This document shows, one piece after another, positions 10,333 through 20,823 of a stretch of 21,395 nt of DNA. Each line of letters begins with the position of its first letter. Positions within the stretch are counted from its first letter, which is position 1. The stretch lies in the NCBI GenBank assembly GCA_025093985.1, contig JACAAK010000053.1:1-21395 (forward strand), in the 5' to 3' direction. A program made the position numbers and the translations under genes. The notes under the pieces are model-generated. The model saw nothing but the letters and a program-made list of their open reading frames with translations. It was not told where the DNA came from and ran no database searches. This stretch comes from Calvatia gigantea. Taxonomy: Eukaryota > Basidiomycota > Agaricomycetes > Agaricales > Lycoperdaceae.

Positions 10333-11382
10333 ATGATGCAGAATAACCAAGTCAAAAAGTCTAAATATCATCAGGTTGATCCACAAAGTTTGTATTTCAA
10401 ACTGTTTTTGAATCTATGACATTTTTATGGTGTTTCTCATCATTTTTAACTTATTTTGTTTGTGTGCTAATTTTTTATCATGAGCAATATCGGTGGATGG
10501 TTTTTCCATGCCATTCACCTAGAAAGTGTCTTAAGCTTCTATCGTGAGCATTTGCATCCGTGGGTCATCACCACAGAAGCTTGGTTTATTCTGTTCTTGA
10601 TTACTGAATTATTGGTGCGTTGGGGGCATTGCCATCGTGTATCGACACCATCGTCGCTGGTTTTTCTTTCCCTTCATTCATTGGTACGAAATTTTAGCAA
10701 TTATTCCTCATTTACGTTTTTTAAGATTATTTCGTGCGGGGGTGATTGCTTTTCGCCTGCATGAGTTGGGCTATAGCGTGATTCCTGAGTCGGTACAAGC
10801 CAAGGCCCAATTTTACTACCGCGTGGTGATGGAAGAGCTCTCTGACCGCGTCGTGATTACTGTATTAGATGGGGTGAAGCACGAATTAAATACCAGTTCG
10901 ACCCATAAAAAAATTATCCATGACCTCGTCGATCATCATCGGGCTTTATTTGCACAAGCATTGGCTGAAATTTTACAAGAATCTCTCGCCACTGAATTGA
11001 AACAGCGTCAGTATTTCATTGCTCAGAATGTCGGTCTGATTGTCAATCGTGCGATTGAAGATACCCCTGAACTGACCCAATTACTGCGTTTGATTCCAAT
11101 TGTGGGTGGAAGAATTGAGCAACAAATTCAAAGTATCGGACAACGACTCGGTGAAAACATCACACAAGGTTTACTGGAACCAATGGTGGTGGGAAATCCT
11201 GCACAGCCCAATGCACCTATCGCTTGATAGCTGAAAAAGTCAGTGATTTAAAAATCGATAATCAGTCTTTGGAACAGTTGGTTGAGTCTGTGGTCTATGA
11301 AAGTTTGGATGCCATTCGCAAGCAAGTTAAGGTGAAACAGTGGTTAGAAGAGCTTGAAAAAGATGATCAAGCCAAAGAATAA
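10333..11382 (+). CDS. Membrane protein with voltage-sensor-like N-terminal domain and helical cytoplasmic domain; four frameshifts
   Basis: Not confidently recognised. Allowing for breaks in the T5 run 10405-10409 (missing base), near 10493-10506 (extra), in the G5 run 10622-10626 (extra) and near 11216-11217 (missing), the protein is 349 residues. Helices: S1-like ESMTFLWCFSSFLTYFVCVLIFY; S2-like WFILFLITELLVRW with an acidic residue and an Arg; a third around RWFFFPFIHWYEILAIIP; then an S4-like LRFLRLFRAGVIAFRL with Arg at i, i+3, i+6. That layout resembles an Ion_trans voltage sensor, but no pore loop or S5-S6 follows. The remaining ~200 residues look soluble and helical, ending in a charged KVKQWLEELEKDDQ tail. 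The start (ATG 10333 or 10336) follows AAGGG that overlaps the acyltransferase stop. It could alternatively be an unrelated four-helix membrane family. Confidence 0.6.
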
Positions 11383-11450
11383 AGCATTAAGGTAAAAATA
11401 TTACAAACGCAGCTAGTGCAATCCTTCATTTTGTTCTAGGATTTGCTCTA

Positions 11451-11478
11451 TTTACAACATCACTTCCTTTAGTAAAAA
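11451..11478 (+). promoter_or_regulatory. Weak candidate promoter for minCDE
   Basis: TTTACA (11451-11456), a 16-base spacer, TAAAAA (11473-11478), about 30 bases before the minC ATG. The -10 matches the consensus at four of six bases. The gap 11383-11508 has no clear terminator for the upstream gene. Confidence 0.25.
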
Positions 11479-11508
11479 ATAAATCTGAGAAGTCCTTAAG
11501 GAAAAATT

Positions 11509-12241
11509 ATGGCTGATATCCGGATAACTGGCAGAATGGTCAATGCGATTCGCATTACCCTTGACACCAATGATCATGATGCAATCCGACAGCAATTAAG
11601 TAAAACATTACAAAATGCATCGACTGCTGGGGCGTTAGTTGTTCTGGAAAGTAGCGTTGAGCAAGAGTTAATTTCCTTGATTCAATTATTGCTGGATCTA
11701 GATGTACAGCCAATGGCAGTACAAGAAGGAATTTTGGCGGAACAAGCCCGTGCCATTCAATTCCCCGTGATTCCTGCGCAAGGTCATGGTATTAGTTCGC
11801 AACTTCAAGAAGTCAAAGCAACCAAAGAGCAAGTGGTTGAAGCCCCAGCTCCTGCTACGACAGTTTCTACCAATGCGCCAGTTGCGGCAGCACCTGTTAT
11901 TCGTCATGCAACTTCATATCATGACGAAATTTTACGTACGGGGTCAGTGCTTGGTTCAAAAATCAAGGCGATATCATTATTACCGCAGGCATTAACAGCG
12001 GCTCGGAAGTGATTGCTTCAGGAATATACATAGTTATGGTAGTGCTCGTGGTAGAGTCATTGCCGGCGCGGGCGGAAACAGCGCTGCACGTATCTTCTGT
12101 CATGCTCTAGAAGCTGAATTGGTTTCAATTGCAGGGACCTATTGTGTTGCAGATGATATTCCAGCGCAGCATTTAAAACGCCCAACACATATTTACTTAA
12201 TGATCAACAAGAGCTTTGTATTTGAAGCGCTTGAATTTTAA
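11509..12241 (+). CDS. minC: Septum site-determining protein MinC, five small indels
   Basis: Corrected length is about 243 residues. MinC blocks FtsZ assembly away from midcell when recruited by MinD-ATP. Its N-terminal FtsZ-inhibiting domain (about 1-100, [18 protein letters not shown]) leads to an Ala/Pro/Val-rich linker (about 105-140) and a C-terminal beta-helix that dimerises and binds MinD. In the latter the family marks are read across breaks: [41 protein letters not shown] and [20 protein letters not shown]. Breaks: extra base in G4 11939-11942, extra in A5 11960-11964, missing near 12023-12024. Two more, near 12198-12200 and 12221-12223, offset each other, so the final residues before FEALEF read in the wrong frame. 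AAGGA precedes the ATG. First gene of the min operon. Confidence 0.92.
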
Positions 12242-12310
12242 TGTATAAATAAACACCAAAAGCCCCAAATGATAAATAAGGGGATTTAAACCATAACAGG
12301 AGTGGATTCG

Positions 12311-13123
12311 GTGGCGAAAATTGTTGTCGTAACATCAGGCAAAGGTGGCGTAGGCAAAACTACGACAAGCGCATCTTTTGCAACAGGTTTAGCCCTACGT
12401 GGTCACAAAACTGTTGTGATCGATTTTGACGTAGGTTTACGTAACCTTGATTTGATCATGGGTTGTGAACGCCGCGTTGTGTATGATTTTGTCAATGTAT
12501 TAAATAACGAAGCTCGATTACAACAAGCGCTTATCCGCGATAAAGATATCGAGAATTTATATATTTTACCTGCGTCGCAAACCCGTGATAAAGATGCCTT
12601 AACTGATGAAGGCGTAGCACGTGTCATGGATGAGTTGTCACAAGAGTTTGACTACATTATTTGTGACTCACCTGCAGGTATCGAACGCGGTGCAATTTTA
12701 GCAATGTACCATGCCGATGAAGCGATTATTGTCACCAACCCTGAAATTTCATCTGTACGTGACTCTGACCGTATTATTGGTATGCTCGACAGCAAAACCA
12801 AAAAAGTTGAAATGAATGAAGGTCGTATTCGTAAACACTTGTGTATCACACGCTTCAACCCTGAACGTGCCGATAAACAAGAAATGTTAACCATTGACGA
12901 CATTTCTAAAGATATTTTACGTGTGCCAACTTTGGGAGTGATTCCTGAGTGTAAGAGTGTTTTACAAGCATCTAACGAAGGTAAACCAGTGATTCTCTTT
13001 ACTGAAGAAGCAGCAGGCCAAGCCTATGATGACCTTGTGGCACGTTTCTTAGGTGAAGAACGTCCTTACCGTCATATTACGGTGAAGCCTAAAGGCTGGT
13101 TAGCACGACTATTTGGAGCGTAG
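12311..13123 (+). CDS. minD: Septum site-determining protein MinD (ParA/MinD ATPase)
   Basis: Intact. I choose the GTG at 12311 (270 residues, the E. coli length, beginning MAKIVVVTSG). AGGAG at 12298-12302 is properly spaced from it, whereas the GTG at 12302 overlaps that site. The deviant Walker A motif KGGVGKTT is at residues 11-18, followed by VVIDFDVGLRNLD (switch I region) and YIICDSPAGIERG (Walker B/switch II). The C-terminal KGWLARLFGA is the amphipathic membrane-targeting helix. ATP-bound dimers sit on the inner membrane, recruit MinC, and are released by MinE, producing pole-to-pole oscillation. Gene order minC-minD-minE; minE begins 2 bases after the stop. Confidence 0.97.
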   Translation: MAKIVVVTSGKGGVGKTTTSASFATGLALRGHKTVVIDFDVGLRNLDLIMGCERRVVYDFVNVLNNEARLQQALIRDKDIENLYILPASQTRDKDALTDEGVARVMDELSQEFDYIICDSPAGIERGAILAMYHADEAIIVTNPEISSVRDSDRIIGMLDSKTKKVEMNEGRIRKHLCITRFNPERADKQEMLTIDDISKDILRVPTLGVIPECKSVLQASNEGKPVILFTEEAAGQAYDDLVARFLGEERPYRHITVKPKGWLARLFGA

Positions 13124-13125
13124 AC

Positions 13126-13398
13126 ATGGCAGGATTTTGGAGTAAGCTTTTTAGTAATGATGAAAAACCGTCTAGTGCTCAAACAGCAAAAGATCGTTTG
13201 AAAGTCATCGTAGCGTCTGAAAGTGGTTTAGGTAAACGTCTTAGCCAAGACAAAATCGACCAAATGAAGAAAGAAATCATGCAAGTGGTGAATCGCTATG
13301 TTCGCGGTGTAGATGAACAGCACATTCAAATGGCTGTCCGTTCTGAAGCGAATATTGAAATGCTTGAAATGAATATCAATTTGCCTGAAGAACGTTAA
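13126..13398 (+). CDS. minE: Cell division topological specificity factor MinE
   Basis: Intact, 90 residues. Stimulates MinD ATPase and so restricts MinC to the poles. The N-terminus MAGFWSKLFS is a membrane-targeting helix; the AKDRLKVIVASE segment is the anti-MinCD/MinD-contact strand-helix; and the C-terminal half (MKKEIMQVVNRYVRGVDEQH, ending EMNINLPEER) is the dimerising topological-specificity domain. GGAG lies within the last codons of minD, so translation is coupled. A long hairpin terminator at 13431-13492 closes the operon. Confidence 0.97.
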   Translation: MAGFWSKLFSNDEKPSSAQTAKDRLKVIVASESGLGKRLSQDKIDQMKKEIMQVVNRYVRGVDEQHIQMAVRSEANIEMLEMNINLPEER

Positions 13399-13430
13399 TC
13401 TGATTTTTGATTAGTCAAGCAAATTGAATC

Positions 13431-13492
13431 AAGGCAGAATATGCGCAGACACAAGAAAGTATTTTCTTTGTCTCCCATATTTTGCCTTTTTT
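13431..13492 (+). terminator. Terminator of the minCDE operon
   Basis: The outer stem pairs 13431-13443 with 13476-13488 (13 pairs, one G-U). An inner A/T-rich helix near GACACAAGAAA/TTTCTTTGTC is imperfect. The right arm ends in a run of six T (13487-13492). Confidence 0.82.
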
Positions 13493-13519
13493 AATGATTA
13501 AACCAGCAAGGAGATTGCT

Positions 13520-13806
13520 ATGGCATTATCTCAGCCAGCAACGTTCAATGAAGAATGGTCAGATGAGCGTGTATTTGCCTACTTAACTCAGCTTCCTCCT
13601 GAAGGTGTGAATGGCGATTTTCATGTGTTGTACCATGCATTTAAACACATGCGCCCAAGTGATTATGAGCGTCTACTCACCCAATTTAAAACGGATGGTC
13701 GCGATATTAACGCAACTAATCCAGAGGTCAGCGCATTCATGACGTCATTGCCGCTTACCCACGTCAGGCAGCACCGTTTTTAGAAGTCTTGGCTAAATTT
13801 GCCTAA
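13520..13806 (+). CDS. Small conserved protein of PA4642 type, function unknown; one frameshift near 13721-13722
   Basis: Corrected length is 95 residues, soluble, with no signal peptide. The core NGDFHVLYHAFKHMRPSDYE, then FKTDGRDINATN and, after the break, RGQRIHDVIAAYPRQAAPFLEVL, fits what I recall of the PA4642 family of Pseudomonas and relatives (a conserved FHVL..AY..MR..D..RF pattern). One C is missing in CCAGAGG (13721-13722): the uncorrected frame ends early at 13783 and loses the C-terminal helix. AAGGAG precedes the ATG. It lies beyond the min terminator and so is probably its own unit. No function is known to me; the family call is from memory. Confidence 0.62.
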
Positions 13807-13828
13807 CTCTTCAAAAAACAGCAATTTT

Positions 13829-13865
13829 AAAAATGCCAGCTCAGTACGGTAGAACTGGCATTTTT
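13829..13865. terminator. Bidirectional terminator between convergent genes
   Basis: An 11-bp perfect stem (13829-13839 with 13855-13865), 15-base loop, T6 on the plus strand, and TTTTTAAAAT on the minus strand. It serves the PA4642-like gene and the convergent AEC gene, whose stop codon overlaps the last stem base. Confidence 0.85.
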
Positions 13866-14769
13866 TATGTCTGTAAAAACCACATCCAAAGTGGAAAAGT
13901 CAAACCGAAACACAAAGTTTGCAAACTAATGATTGCCGCCATGAGTTGACTATCCCCTTGAAAATATTGGGTTAGGACATAGGCTGCTGAGGCTGTTGGG
14001 AGCGAGAAGAATACCACCACAATCATGGTTTCAAATGTTGCTAAACCAAATAAAAGACAGCCTACATAGGCTAAAATAGGTACCAAGATTAAACGCCCAA
14101 AGGTATTTAGAATTAGCGCTCGGCCAGCATATTTTAACGCATTAAACTGGAGTGCTGCGCCCACACACAAGAGCCCAAGCGGAAGGCTCATCCCTGCTAC
14201 TAGCTTTAAAGATTGGCTGATGCTCTCAGGCAAATGCATACCTGAAAAATTAAAAAGAATCCGACCAGACAGGCCAGAATCAGCGGATTTTTCGCAACCG
14301 ACCACGCAATATTTTTATAAGACAGTCCCTGCCCTTGAGAAAAAACCAAGTACGGACAGTACATTTACCAAAGGAATGACAAAAGCAATAATCATGGCAA
14401 AGACTTGCATCCCGCAGCACCAAAAATCAAAGCCATACTGGTCAAACCAATATAAGTATTAAAACGAATATGACTCTGTAAATAGACGCCAAATTGCGCC
14501 ACAGGCGTACCATACAGCGCTTTTAATACCCACAGCACCACACTCATCAGCAAGGTCACACTAAAGACCACAGCAAGCGCTGGCAAGACTTGCCCTACAT
14601 TAAAATGAACGGTGGCTAGACTACTGAACAGCAAAACAGGAAACAAAATCCAATAATTCAGTCTTTCAGCGCCTTGCCAAAATTCTACCGTTAAAAAGCG
14701 ATACCGCTTTAATACATACCCCATGGCAATGAGTACCACCAATGGAATTAATGCATCAATAATTTGCAT
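13865..14769 (-). CDS. AEC (auxin efflux carrier) family transporter, three frameshifts
   Basis: Corrected length is about 301 residues with ten predicted hydrophobic segments in two halves. AEC-family marks: the N-terminal DALIPLVVLIAMGYVLKRYRFL; the mid-protein RFNTYIGLTSMALIFGAAG; then AMIIAFVIPLVNVLSVL, KNPLILACLVG, a cytoplasmic break, and the second half LPLGLLCVGAALQF and FFSLPTASAAYVLTQYF. The last is the conserved proline-containing helix. Breaks: missing base near 14408-14411, extra base in the A-rich run 14340-14347, missing base near 14258-14262. Members export or import small organic acids such as malate or auxin-like compounds; the substrate here cannot be told. A weak ribosome site precedes the ATG at 14769. 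Monocistronic. Confidence 0.87.
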
Positions 14770-14799
14770 GACTGGATGCCTAAACTGAATGATTAAGAA

Positions 14800-14822
14800 A
14801 AAGCCTGCAATCCGCAGGCTTT
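14800..14822 (-). terminator. Terminator after ftsK
   Basis: A 9-bp stem AAAGCCTGC (14800-14808) with GCAGGCTTT (14814-14822). The minus strand continues TTTTTCTTAATC. It lies only 4 bases past the ftsK stop. Confidence 0.82.
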
Positions 14823-14826
14823 CTTT

Positions 14827-17800
14827 TTAAACTAAAATTTCTCGCTTACCGTTCGCACCTTGCGCACTCACGATCCCGTTTTCTTCCATTTGGTCGACAA
14901 TCCGCGCGGCACGGTTATAGCCTAAACTAAACTTACGTTGTAGCGAGGACACAGAAACCTTGCGTGTTTCCAATACAAAGGATACGCACTGGTCATAAAG
15001 TGCATCACGGTTTGGATCGCCATCACCATCTTCAAAGCCACGAGAACTTGGCTCTTCATCAAATGGCGTTAAGATTTCATCAACATAGTTTGGCGAACCC
15101 CGTTCACGCCAAGCATCGCAGATGCGGTTGACTTCATCATCGGCAATAAAGGCACCATGTACACGTTCAGGTTCAATTTTACCCGGCCCTAAGAACAACA
15201 TATCACCATGACCCAGTAAGTCTTCCGCCCCACCAGCATCCAAAATCGTGCGTGAGTCAATTTTCGAGTTCACACGTAAAGCCACACGTGTTGGAATGTT
15301 GGCTTTAATCAGACCCGTAATTACATCGACCGATGGACGCTGCGTTGCAAGTAACAAATGAATGCCTGCGGCACGTGACTTTTGTGCCAAACGCGTAATC
15401 ATTTCTTCAGCTTTCTTACCGACCTGCATAATCATATCGGCAAACTCATCCGCCACAATCACAATCGATGGTAATGGGGTCAAACGTGGTGCACGCTCAC
15501 CTGCAACCGAATCACTGGCTTTCCAAGTCGGGTCAATCAGCTCTTCACCATTGGCAATCGCTTCTTCCACTTTACGGTTATAGTCCGCCAGCTTACGAAT
15601 TTTTAAGAAAGACATTAGCTTATAGCGACGTTCCATTTCATTCACACACCAGTTCAAGGCACTGACTGCATCTTTCATGTCCGTGACCACTGGTGTGAGC
15701 AAATGTGGAATATCGTTATAGTTAGCGAGCTCTAACTGTTTCGGGTCAATCAAAATTAAACGTAACTCATTCGGCGTATATTTCACAACATCGATAAAAT
15801 CATCGAGTTTACTGCCACCGACTTACCTGAACCTGTGGTGCCTGCAACCAGCATATGCGGCGCTTTACCTAAGTCAGCAATGACAGGATTACCTGAAATA
15901 TCTTTGCCCATTGCCATCGAAAGAATGCTATTCGGATCGGTAAAAGCAGGAATGGTCAACAACTCGATTAAACGCACCATTTCACGTGTGCTATTCGGCA
16001 CTTCAATCCCGATATACGGTTTACCCGGAATAACTTCGACCACACGTACAGATGCCATGGACATGGAACGTGCCAGATCTCGGGAAATATTGGTCACTTT
16101 AGAGGCTTTCACGCCCGGTGCTAAATCCAACTCAAAACGAGTTACTACGGGCCCTGGCTGCGCTTCGACCACTTTGGCTTTGACATTAAACTCTTGTAGT
16201 TTAATTTCAAGCAATTCAGATAAACGCGCCAACTGTTCAGCAGTGAAATTGACTTTTTTATTGAGGTCAACTTCATCCAGCAAATCCAACCCTGGCAGTG
16301 GTGATAAATCACGACGACGCTCTGCTACTTGCATGGACAAAGACATTGGACGGCCTGATGCATCAGTCAAAGGCGCATCAAAGTCAAACTCTTCTTCGTC
16401 TTGCGGTTTTCCAGCGGTGTCCTGCCATGCTTCAATAAACGCTTCTTTGGACAAAACTTCTTTGGCTACAGCCACTGTAGCACTTGTGCTCACTGTATTA
16501 TGATGCTGAATGGGTGCTTGTACAAAAGCTGATGACTGCGCATAGCTACTGCTGGTCCGCACATCTGAAGCAGCAACTTCTGCTCCGACCAATCTTCAGC
16601 AAGGAATTCGTCTAAATCATCCAATTCATCAAGCTGTGCTTTTGCAATTCCACTCGGCGCTGGTTGTAATGCAACGGGACTTGCAGCAGCACTTAAGGTT
16701 GCAACCTCGGCTACCGCAATTGGATCTTCAACCACATGTAAATGAGACACCGGTTCAGGCGTATTGAAGGGGCTGTGAACATCCGTTGCTGTTTTGCCAT
16801 TGGGTACGGCAGCAAGCAGCTCGTCAAAGATTTCATCATCATCCCAATCAACATTTTTCTTCTGTGCAGGAGCATCGTCTGGAAATAATGAGGATCAGCA
16901 ATTGCCGCTGTATGATCTTGCACCACTGCTTGAAAGTGTTGTTCTGGGCTAAATGGGCGATCTTCTTCGGCAGCACGAAGTAAAGCATCAATATCATTTT
17001 ATGACGTTGATCTTCACCTGAGTTTAATGCACGCCACACTTCCCCTGTCGCCACCACGCGTTGACTGTCTTGTTCTAATTGGTGCGCTTTTTCTATAGTC
17101 CGCTCAAGCTCTACTTCATCATCCACATCCACCTGTTGTTCTTGAACACGTTGCTCTTTGGCCACCATGTCATTAAACAAATGCTCTGCTGAATAGTCGC
17201 GCTGAGGTGCTTTAACTGATGCCTCTTGCACGGCTACTTGGCGCCTCGACCAATTCCGTTGCTTCAACACTCTTTTTCGGTGCCGTTGCAATCACTTCTT
17301 TTTTGACGCTTGGCGTCGTACGATCAAAGGCAGACTCGCTTTCAGGTACGTTACGGTAAAATAAATCTTGTAAATACGCAGGAGTTGCTTTGAGGGTCGC
17401 GAAAGTACGGTTCCATTTGATACCGAAAGCCAAGGTCAATAAGACCACGGTAAACACGACCAAAAATAAGGTTGCACCGTAAATGGTTAAAATCTGCGAC
17501 AAACTTTGTCCCAGTTCATAACCAATAATGCCGCCAGAGGCATTGTCTAATGTGTCCGCTGGAACTTTCCAAAACAAGAACAGTAAGCTAGCGGTTGCAA
17601 GCAAAATAAAGAATTGTGCAGCATAACGAAATGGACGGTTTAAAAAACTATGCGGCCACCAGACTTGAATGGCTTCAATGAACAAAAACACAGGAATAAG
17701 TAGACTTGCCCAGCCTAAAAAACCGAACAGTAAGTCAGCAATCCACGCCCCAGCAACGCCACTGGCATTCGAGACTTGCAAGGTATCACTTGATATATGC

Positions 17801-17919
17801 ATCCAGCCCGGATCAAATGGGGTATAGGTCACGGTAGCAAGGAACAAATAAATGCCAAACGAGACTAAAAATAATGTCATTAATAAGCGCTGTGCATAAG
17901 CACCCGACACCTCAGTCAT
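14827..17919 (-). CDS. ftsK: DNA translocase FtsK, five frameshifts
   Basis: Corrected length is about 1031 residues. It anchors at the septum and pumps chromosome ends, activating XerCD/dif resolution. N-terminal domain: four hydrophobic segments within residues 1-175 ([19 protein letters not shown] and on). The linker (about 200-560) is acidic and poorly conserved. The motor has Walker A TTGSGKSV near residue 698, [18 protein letters not shown], Walker [13 protein letters not shown] near 820, and [17 protein letters not shown]. The C-terminal winged-helix gamma domain ([20 protein letters not shown]) reads KOPS-like polarity sequences. Breaks: extra base at 17240-17241, missing at 16997-17000, 16883-16885, 16591-16592 and near 15790. 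The start follows AGGA. Divergent from trxB. Confidence 0.95.
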
Positions 17920-18108
17920 ATACTGTCCTGTAACAAATTCTTCATTAATGTTTTTGTTCGAAACCTAAAGCAAAAGTTTCACAATAAACGTCATATTATG
18001 CACCTCTTCTTTATAAAAAGATGCACTATTCTTAAATGCTTTATGTATAGCGAGCAGATGATTTTTCCACTTTTCCCCGCTCTACACCGCATATTTCTTC
18101 TATATAGC

Positions 18109-18130
18109 TCAAATCGATTTGATTGATCAA
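18109..18130. repeat. Two adjacent perfect palindromes upstream of trxB
   Basis: TCAAATCGATTTGA (18109-18122, 14 bp) is immediately followed by TTGATCAA (18123-18130, 8 bp). They lie about 45-65 bases upstream of the trxB -10. Possible operator for a dimeric regulator; AT-rich DNA yields short palindromes by chance. Confidence 0.4.
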
Positions 18131-18173
18131 TAATATCGACATTGAACTCACACAACTGTTATAGAGTTTCACG

Positions 18174-19168
<995 letters not shown>

Positions 19169-19180
19169 TCTAAGCCTTGA

Positions 19181-19211
19181 AAAAGACCGCCTTCCATAGG
19201 CGGTTTTTTTT
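19181..19211 (+). terminator. Terminator after trxB
   Basis: GC core ACCGCC (19186-19191) pairs with GGCGGT (19199-19204) around a 7-base loop, extended by A-U pairs. It ends in a run of eight T (19204-19211). Confidence 0.9.
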
Positions 19212-19242
19212 ATGTATGATCTTAAAGTCATTTTTTATCATG

Positions 19243-19248
19243 TATACA
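19243..19248 (+). promoter_or_regulatory. Candidate -10 box of aat, implying a leaderless or near-leaderless mRNA
   Basis: TATACA lies 7 bases before the aat ATG. An alternative -10, TATGAT at 19215-19220, would give a leader of about 29 bases. Neither has a strong -35, and no Shine-Dalgarno sequence precedes the ATG in either case. Confidence 0.3.
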
Positions 19249-19255
19249 CACCACT

Positions 19256-19987
19256 ATGCAGCAGTTTACCGCTTCTGAGTATATCTTTCCCGATCCGCTT
19301 GAAGTTGACCCCGAGGGTGAAGGCTTAATTTGTATCGGTGCAGACCTCTCCCCTTCTACCCTGTTTGAAGCCTACAGCCATGGTTTGTTTCCATGGTTCT
19401 CAACAGGCGAGCCCATCTGCTGGTGGTGCCCCGAGCCACGTTGCATCATCCGTCCGCAGGATTATCAGCCCAGTAAAACTCTCATTCGGAGTATGAAAAA
19501 GCAAGATTATCGCATCACCATCAATCAGGCTTTTGAACGAGTGATCCGTGCCTGCTCACTACCTCGCAGCTATGCTGATGACACGTGGATCAGCGAAGAC
19601 ATTATTGATGGCTACTGTGCAATGTTTGATGCAGGTTATGGCTATAGTGTTGAAGTATGGGATCAAACACGCTTGGTTGGTGGACTATACGGCGTCAGCA
19701 TTGGACACGGCTGTTTTGGGGAGTCCATGTTCAGTACCGAAACGGATGTCTCAAAAATGGCATTTTATACGCTGATGTTGATTGGACGTGAAAATAAGCT
19801 GCCTTGGATCGACTGCCAATTGGTCAATGATCATCTGTTAAGCCTTGGTGCTTGTACACTTTCTCGGCAAACCTACTTAAAATCGTTACAAGATGTTGTA
19901 AATCAAACCGCTATCGATTGGAAAATGTATCAGGACGGTGTATTTTCAAGTAAAACAATAGCGCAAAATGCGCGACTGACTGAATAA
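19256..19987 (+). CDS. aat: Leucyl/phenylalanyl-tRNA--protein transferase
   Basis: Intact, 243 residues. It transfers Leu or Phe from aminoacyl-tRNA to proteins with N-terminal Arg or Lys, marking them for ClpS/ClpAP degradation. Family marks: [22 protein letters not shown], the [22 protein letters not shown] block near residues 42-64 that is diagnostic of Aat, [33 protein letters not shown] with the tRNA/peptide-site residues, and [16 protein letters not shown] near the end. The ATG at 19256 lacks an obvious ribosome site, but the protein starts where relatives do. 21 bases separate it from bpt, so the two are probably one transcript dedicated to N-degron tagging. Confidence 0.97.
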   Translation: MQQFTASEYIFPDPLEVDPEGEGLICIGADLSPSTLFEAYSHGLFPWFSTGEPICWWCPEPRCIIRPQDYQPSKTLIRSMKKQDYRITINQAFERVIRACSLPRSYADDTWISEDIIDGYCAMFDAGYGYSVEVWDQTRLVGGLYGVSIGHGCFGESMFSTETDVSKMAFYTLMLIGRENKLPWIDCQLVNDHLLSLGACTLSRQTYLKSLQDVVNQTAIDWKMYQDGVFSSKTIAQNARLTE

Positions 19988-20008
19988 AGAATAATAGAGG
20001 GATTTATC

Positions 20009-20823
20009 ATGATTCGTATCACCCGAAGTCCCTACTGAATGATTTACAGTATTACATCACGCCACCGCATGACTGTAGCTATCTAGAAAAAAAGTCAGCT
20101 CGGATGGTATTTCTCGATCCAGCACATCGTATTGATGTCGTCACGCTGTCTGAACTTTCTCGGGTTGGTTTTCGCCGGAGTGGTGATTTTGTTTACCGCC
20201 CAGAGTGTCATCTATGTCGACAGTGTCTATCTAGCCGCGTGCCTGTGCGCGAATTTAAAATGAACAGCAGTCAAAAAAAAGCATGGAAACGCAATCAAGA
20301 TCTCACTTTAAAAATTACCCGCACTGCAGACGCCACCCAAAAACATTATGACTTATATGAGCGTTATATTTTTAAACGCCATGCCGATGGAGACATGTTC
20401 CCGCCTAGCCGTGATCAATTTGATAAATTCCTCGTGCATAGCTGTACTGAGAGCTTTTTCTTAGAGCTATGGAAAGAAGACCAGCTCATCTGTGTGTCTA
20501 CCTGCGATCCTCTAGATGATGGTTTATCTGCGGTTTATACTTTTTTTGATCCCGATGAAAACAAACGCTCACTAGGGACTTTCGCCATTTTAAAACAAAT
20601 CGAGCTCGCCAAAGCACGCGCTTTACAGTTTGTGTATTTAGGCTATTGGGTGCCGCACTCAGAAAAAATGAACTACAAATCGCAGTATTTACCGCTAGAA
20701 TTGTTGATTGATGGTCAGTGGCGCAGACTCAATCATAGCCTGAGTAGCGAGGAAGTACAGCAACTGGGAAACTCCTTAATGACCACCCTACCTTCGGGGT
20801 GGAATAACGCCATTATTAAATAA
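20009..20823 (+). CDS. bpt: Aspartate/glutamate leucyltransferase (bacterial protein transferase); one frameshift near 20017
   Basis: Corrected length is 271 residues. Related to eukaryotic arginyltransferase, but the bacterial enzyme adds leucine to N-terminal Asp or Glu, completing the N-degron pathway with Aat. Family marks: the N-terminal Cys in PPHDCSYL; the cysteine cluster CHLCRQC with VPVREFKMNSSQKKAWKRN; YERYIFKRHADGDM; a SAVYTFFDPDE segment; SLGTFAILKQIELA; and YLGYWVPHSEKMNYKSQYLP. One T is missing near 20017 within the first few codons; restoring it joins the ATG at 20009 (GAGG eight or nine bases upstream) to the HPKSLLNDLQYY start. The stop codon overlaps the end of convergent rimI by 8 bases. 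Confidence 0.94.

Noticed and set aside
10333..10419. A 28-codon leader peptide (MMQNNQVKKSKYHQVDPQSL and on) before the membrane protein
   Set aside because: Adding one T to the T5 run at 10405-10409 continues it straight into a transmembrane helix, so it is the true N-terminus of the gene, not a separate peptide.
10480..10764. A separate 94-residue membrane protein at 10480
   Set aside because: It is the middle of the 10333-11382 gene; its last 40 residues are out of frame after the G5 run at 10622-10626.
13865..14769. AEC transporter as a decayed pseudogene
   Set aside because: All three breaks are single-base and the frames are otherwise free of stops, matching the window-wide error pattern.
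20782..20801. CCACCC...TTCG...GGGTGG hairpin near the 3' end of bpt as a terminator
   Set aside because: It lies within the coding sequence, encodes conserved-looking residues and has no following T tract.
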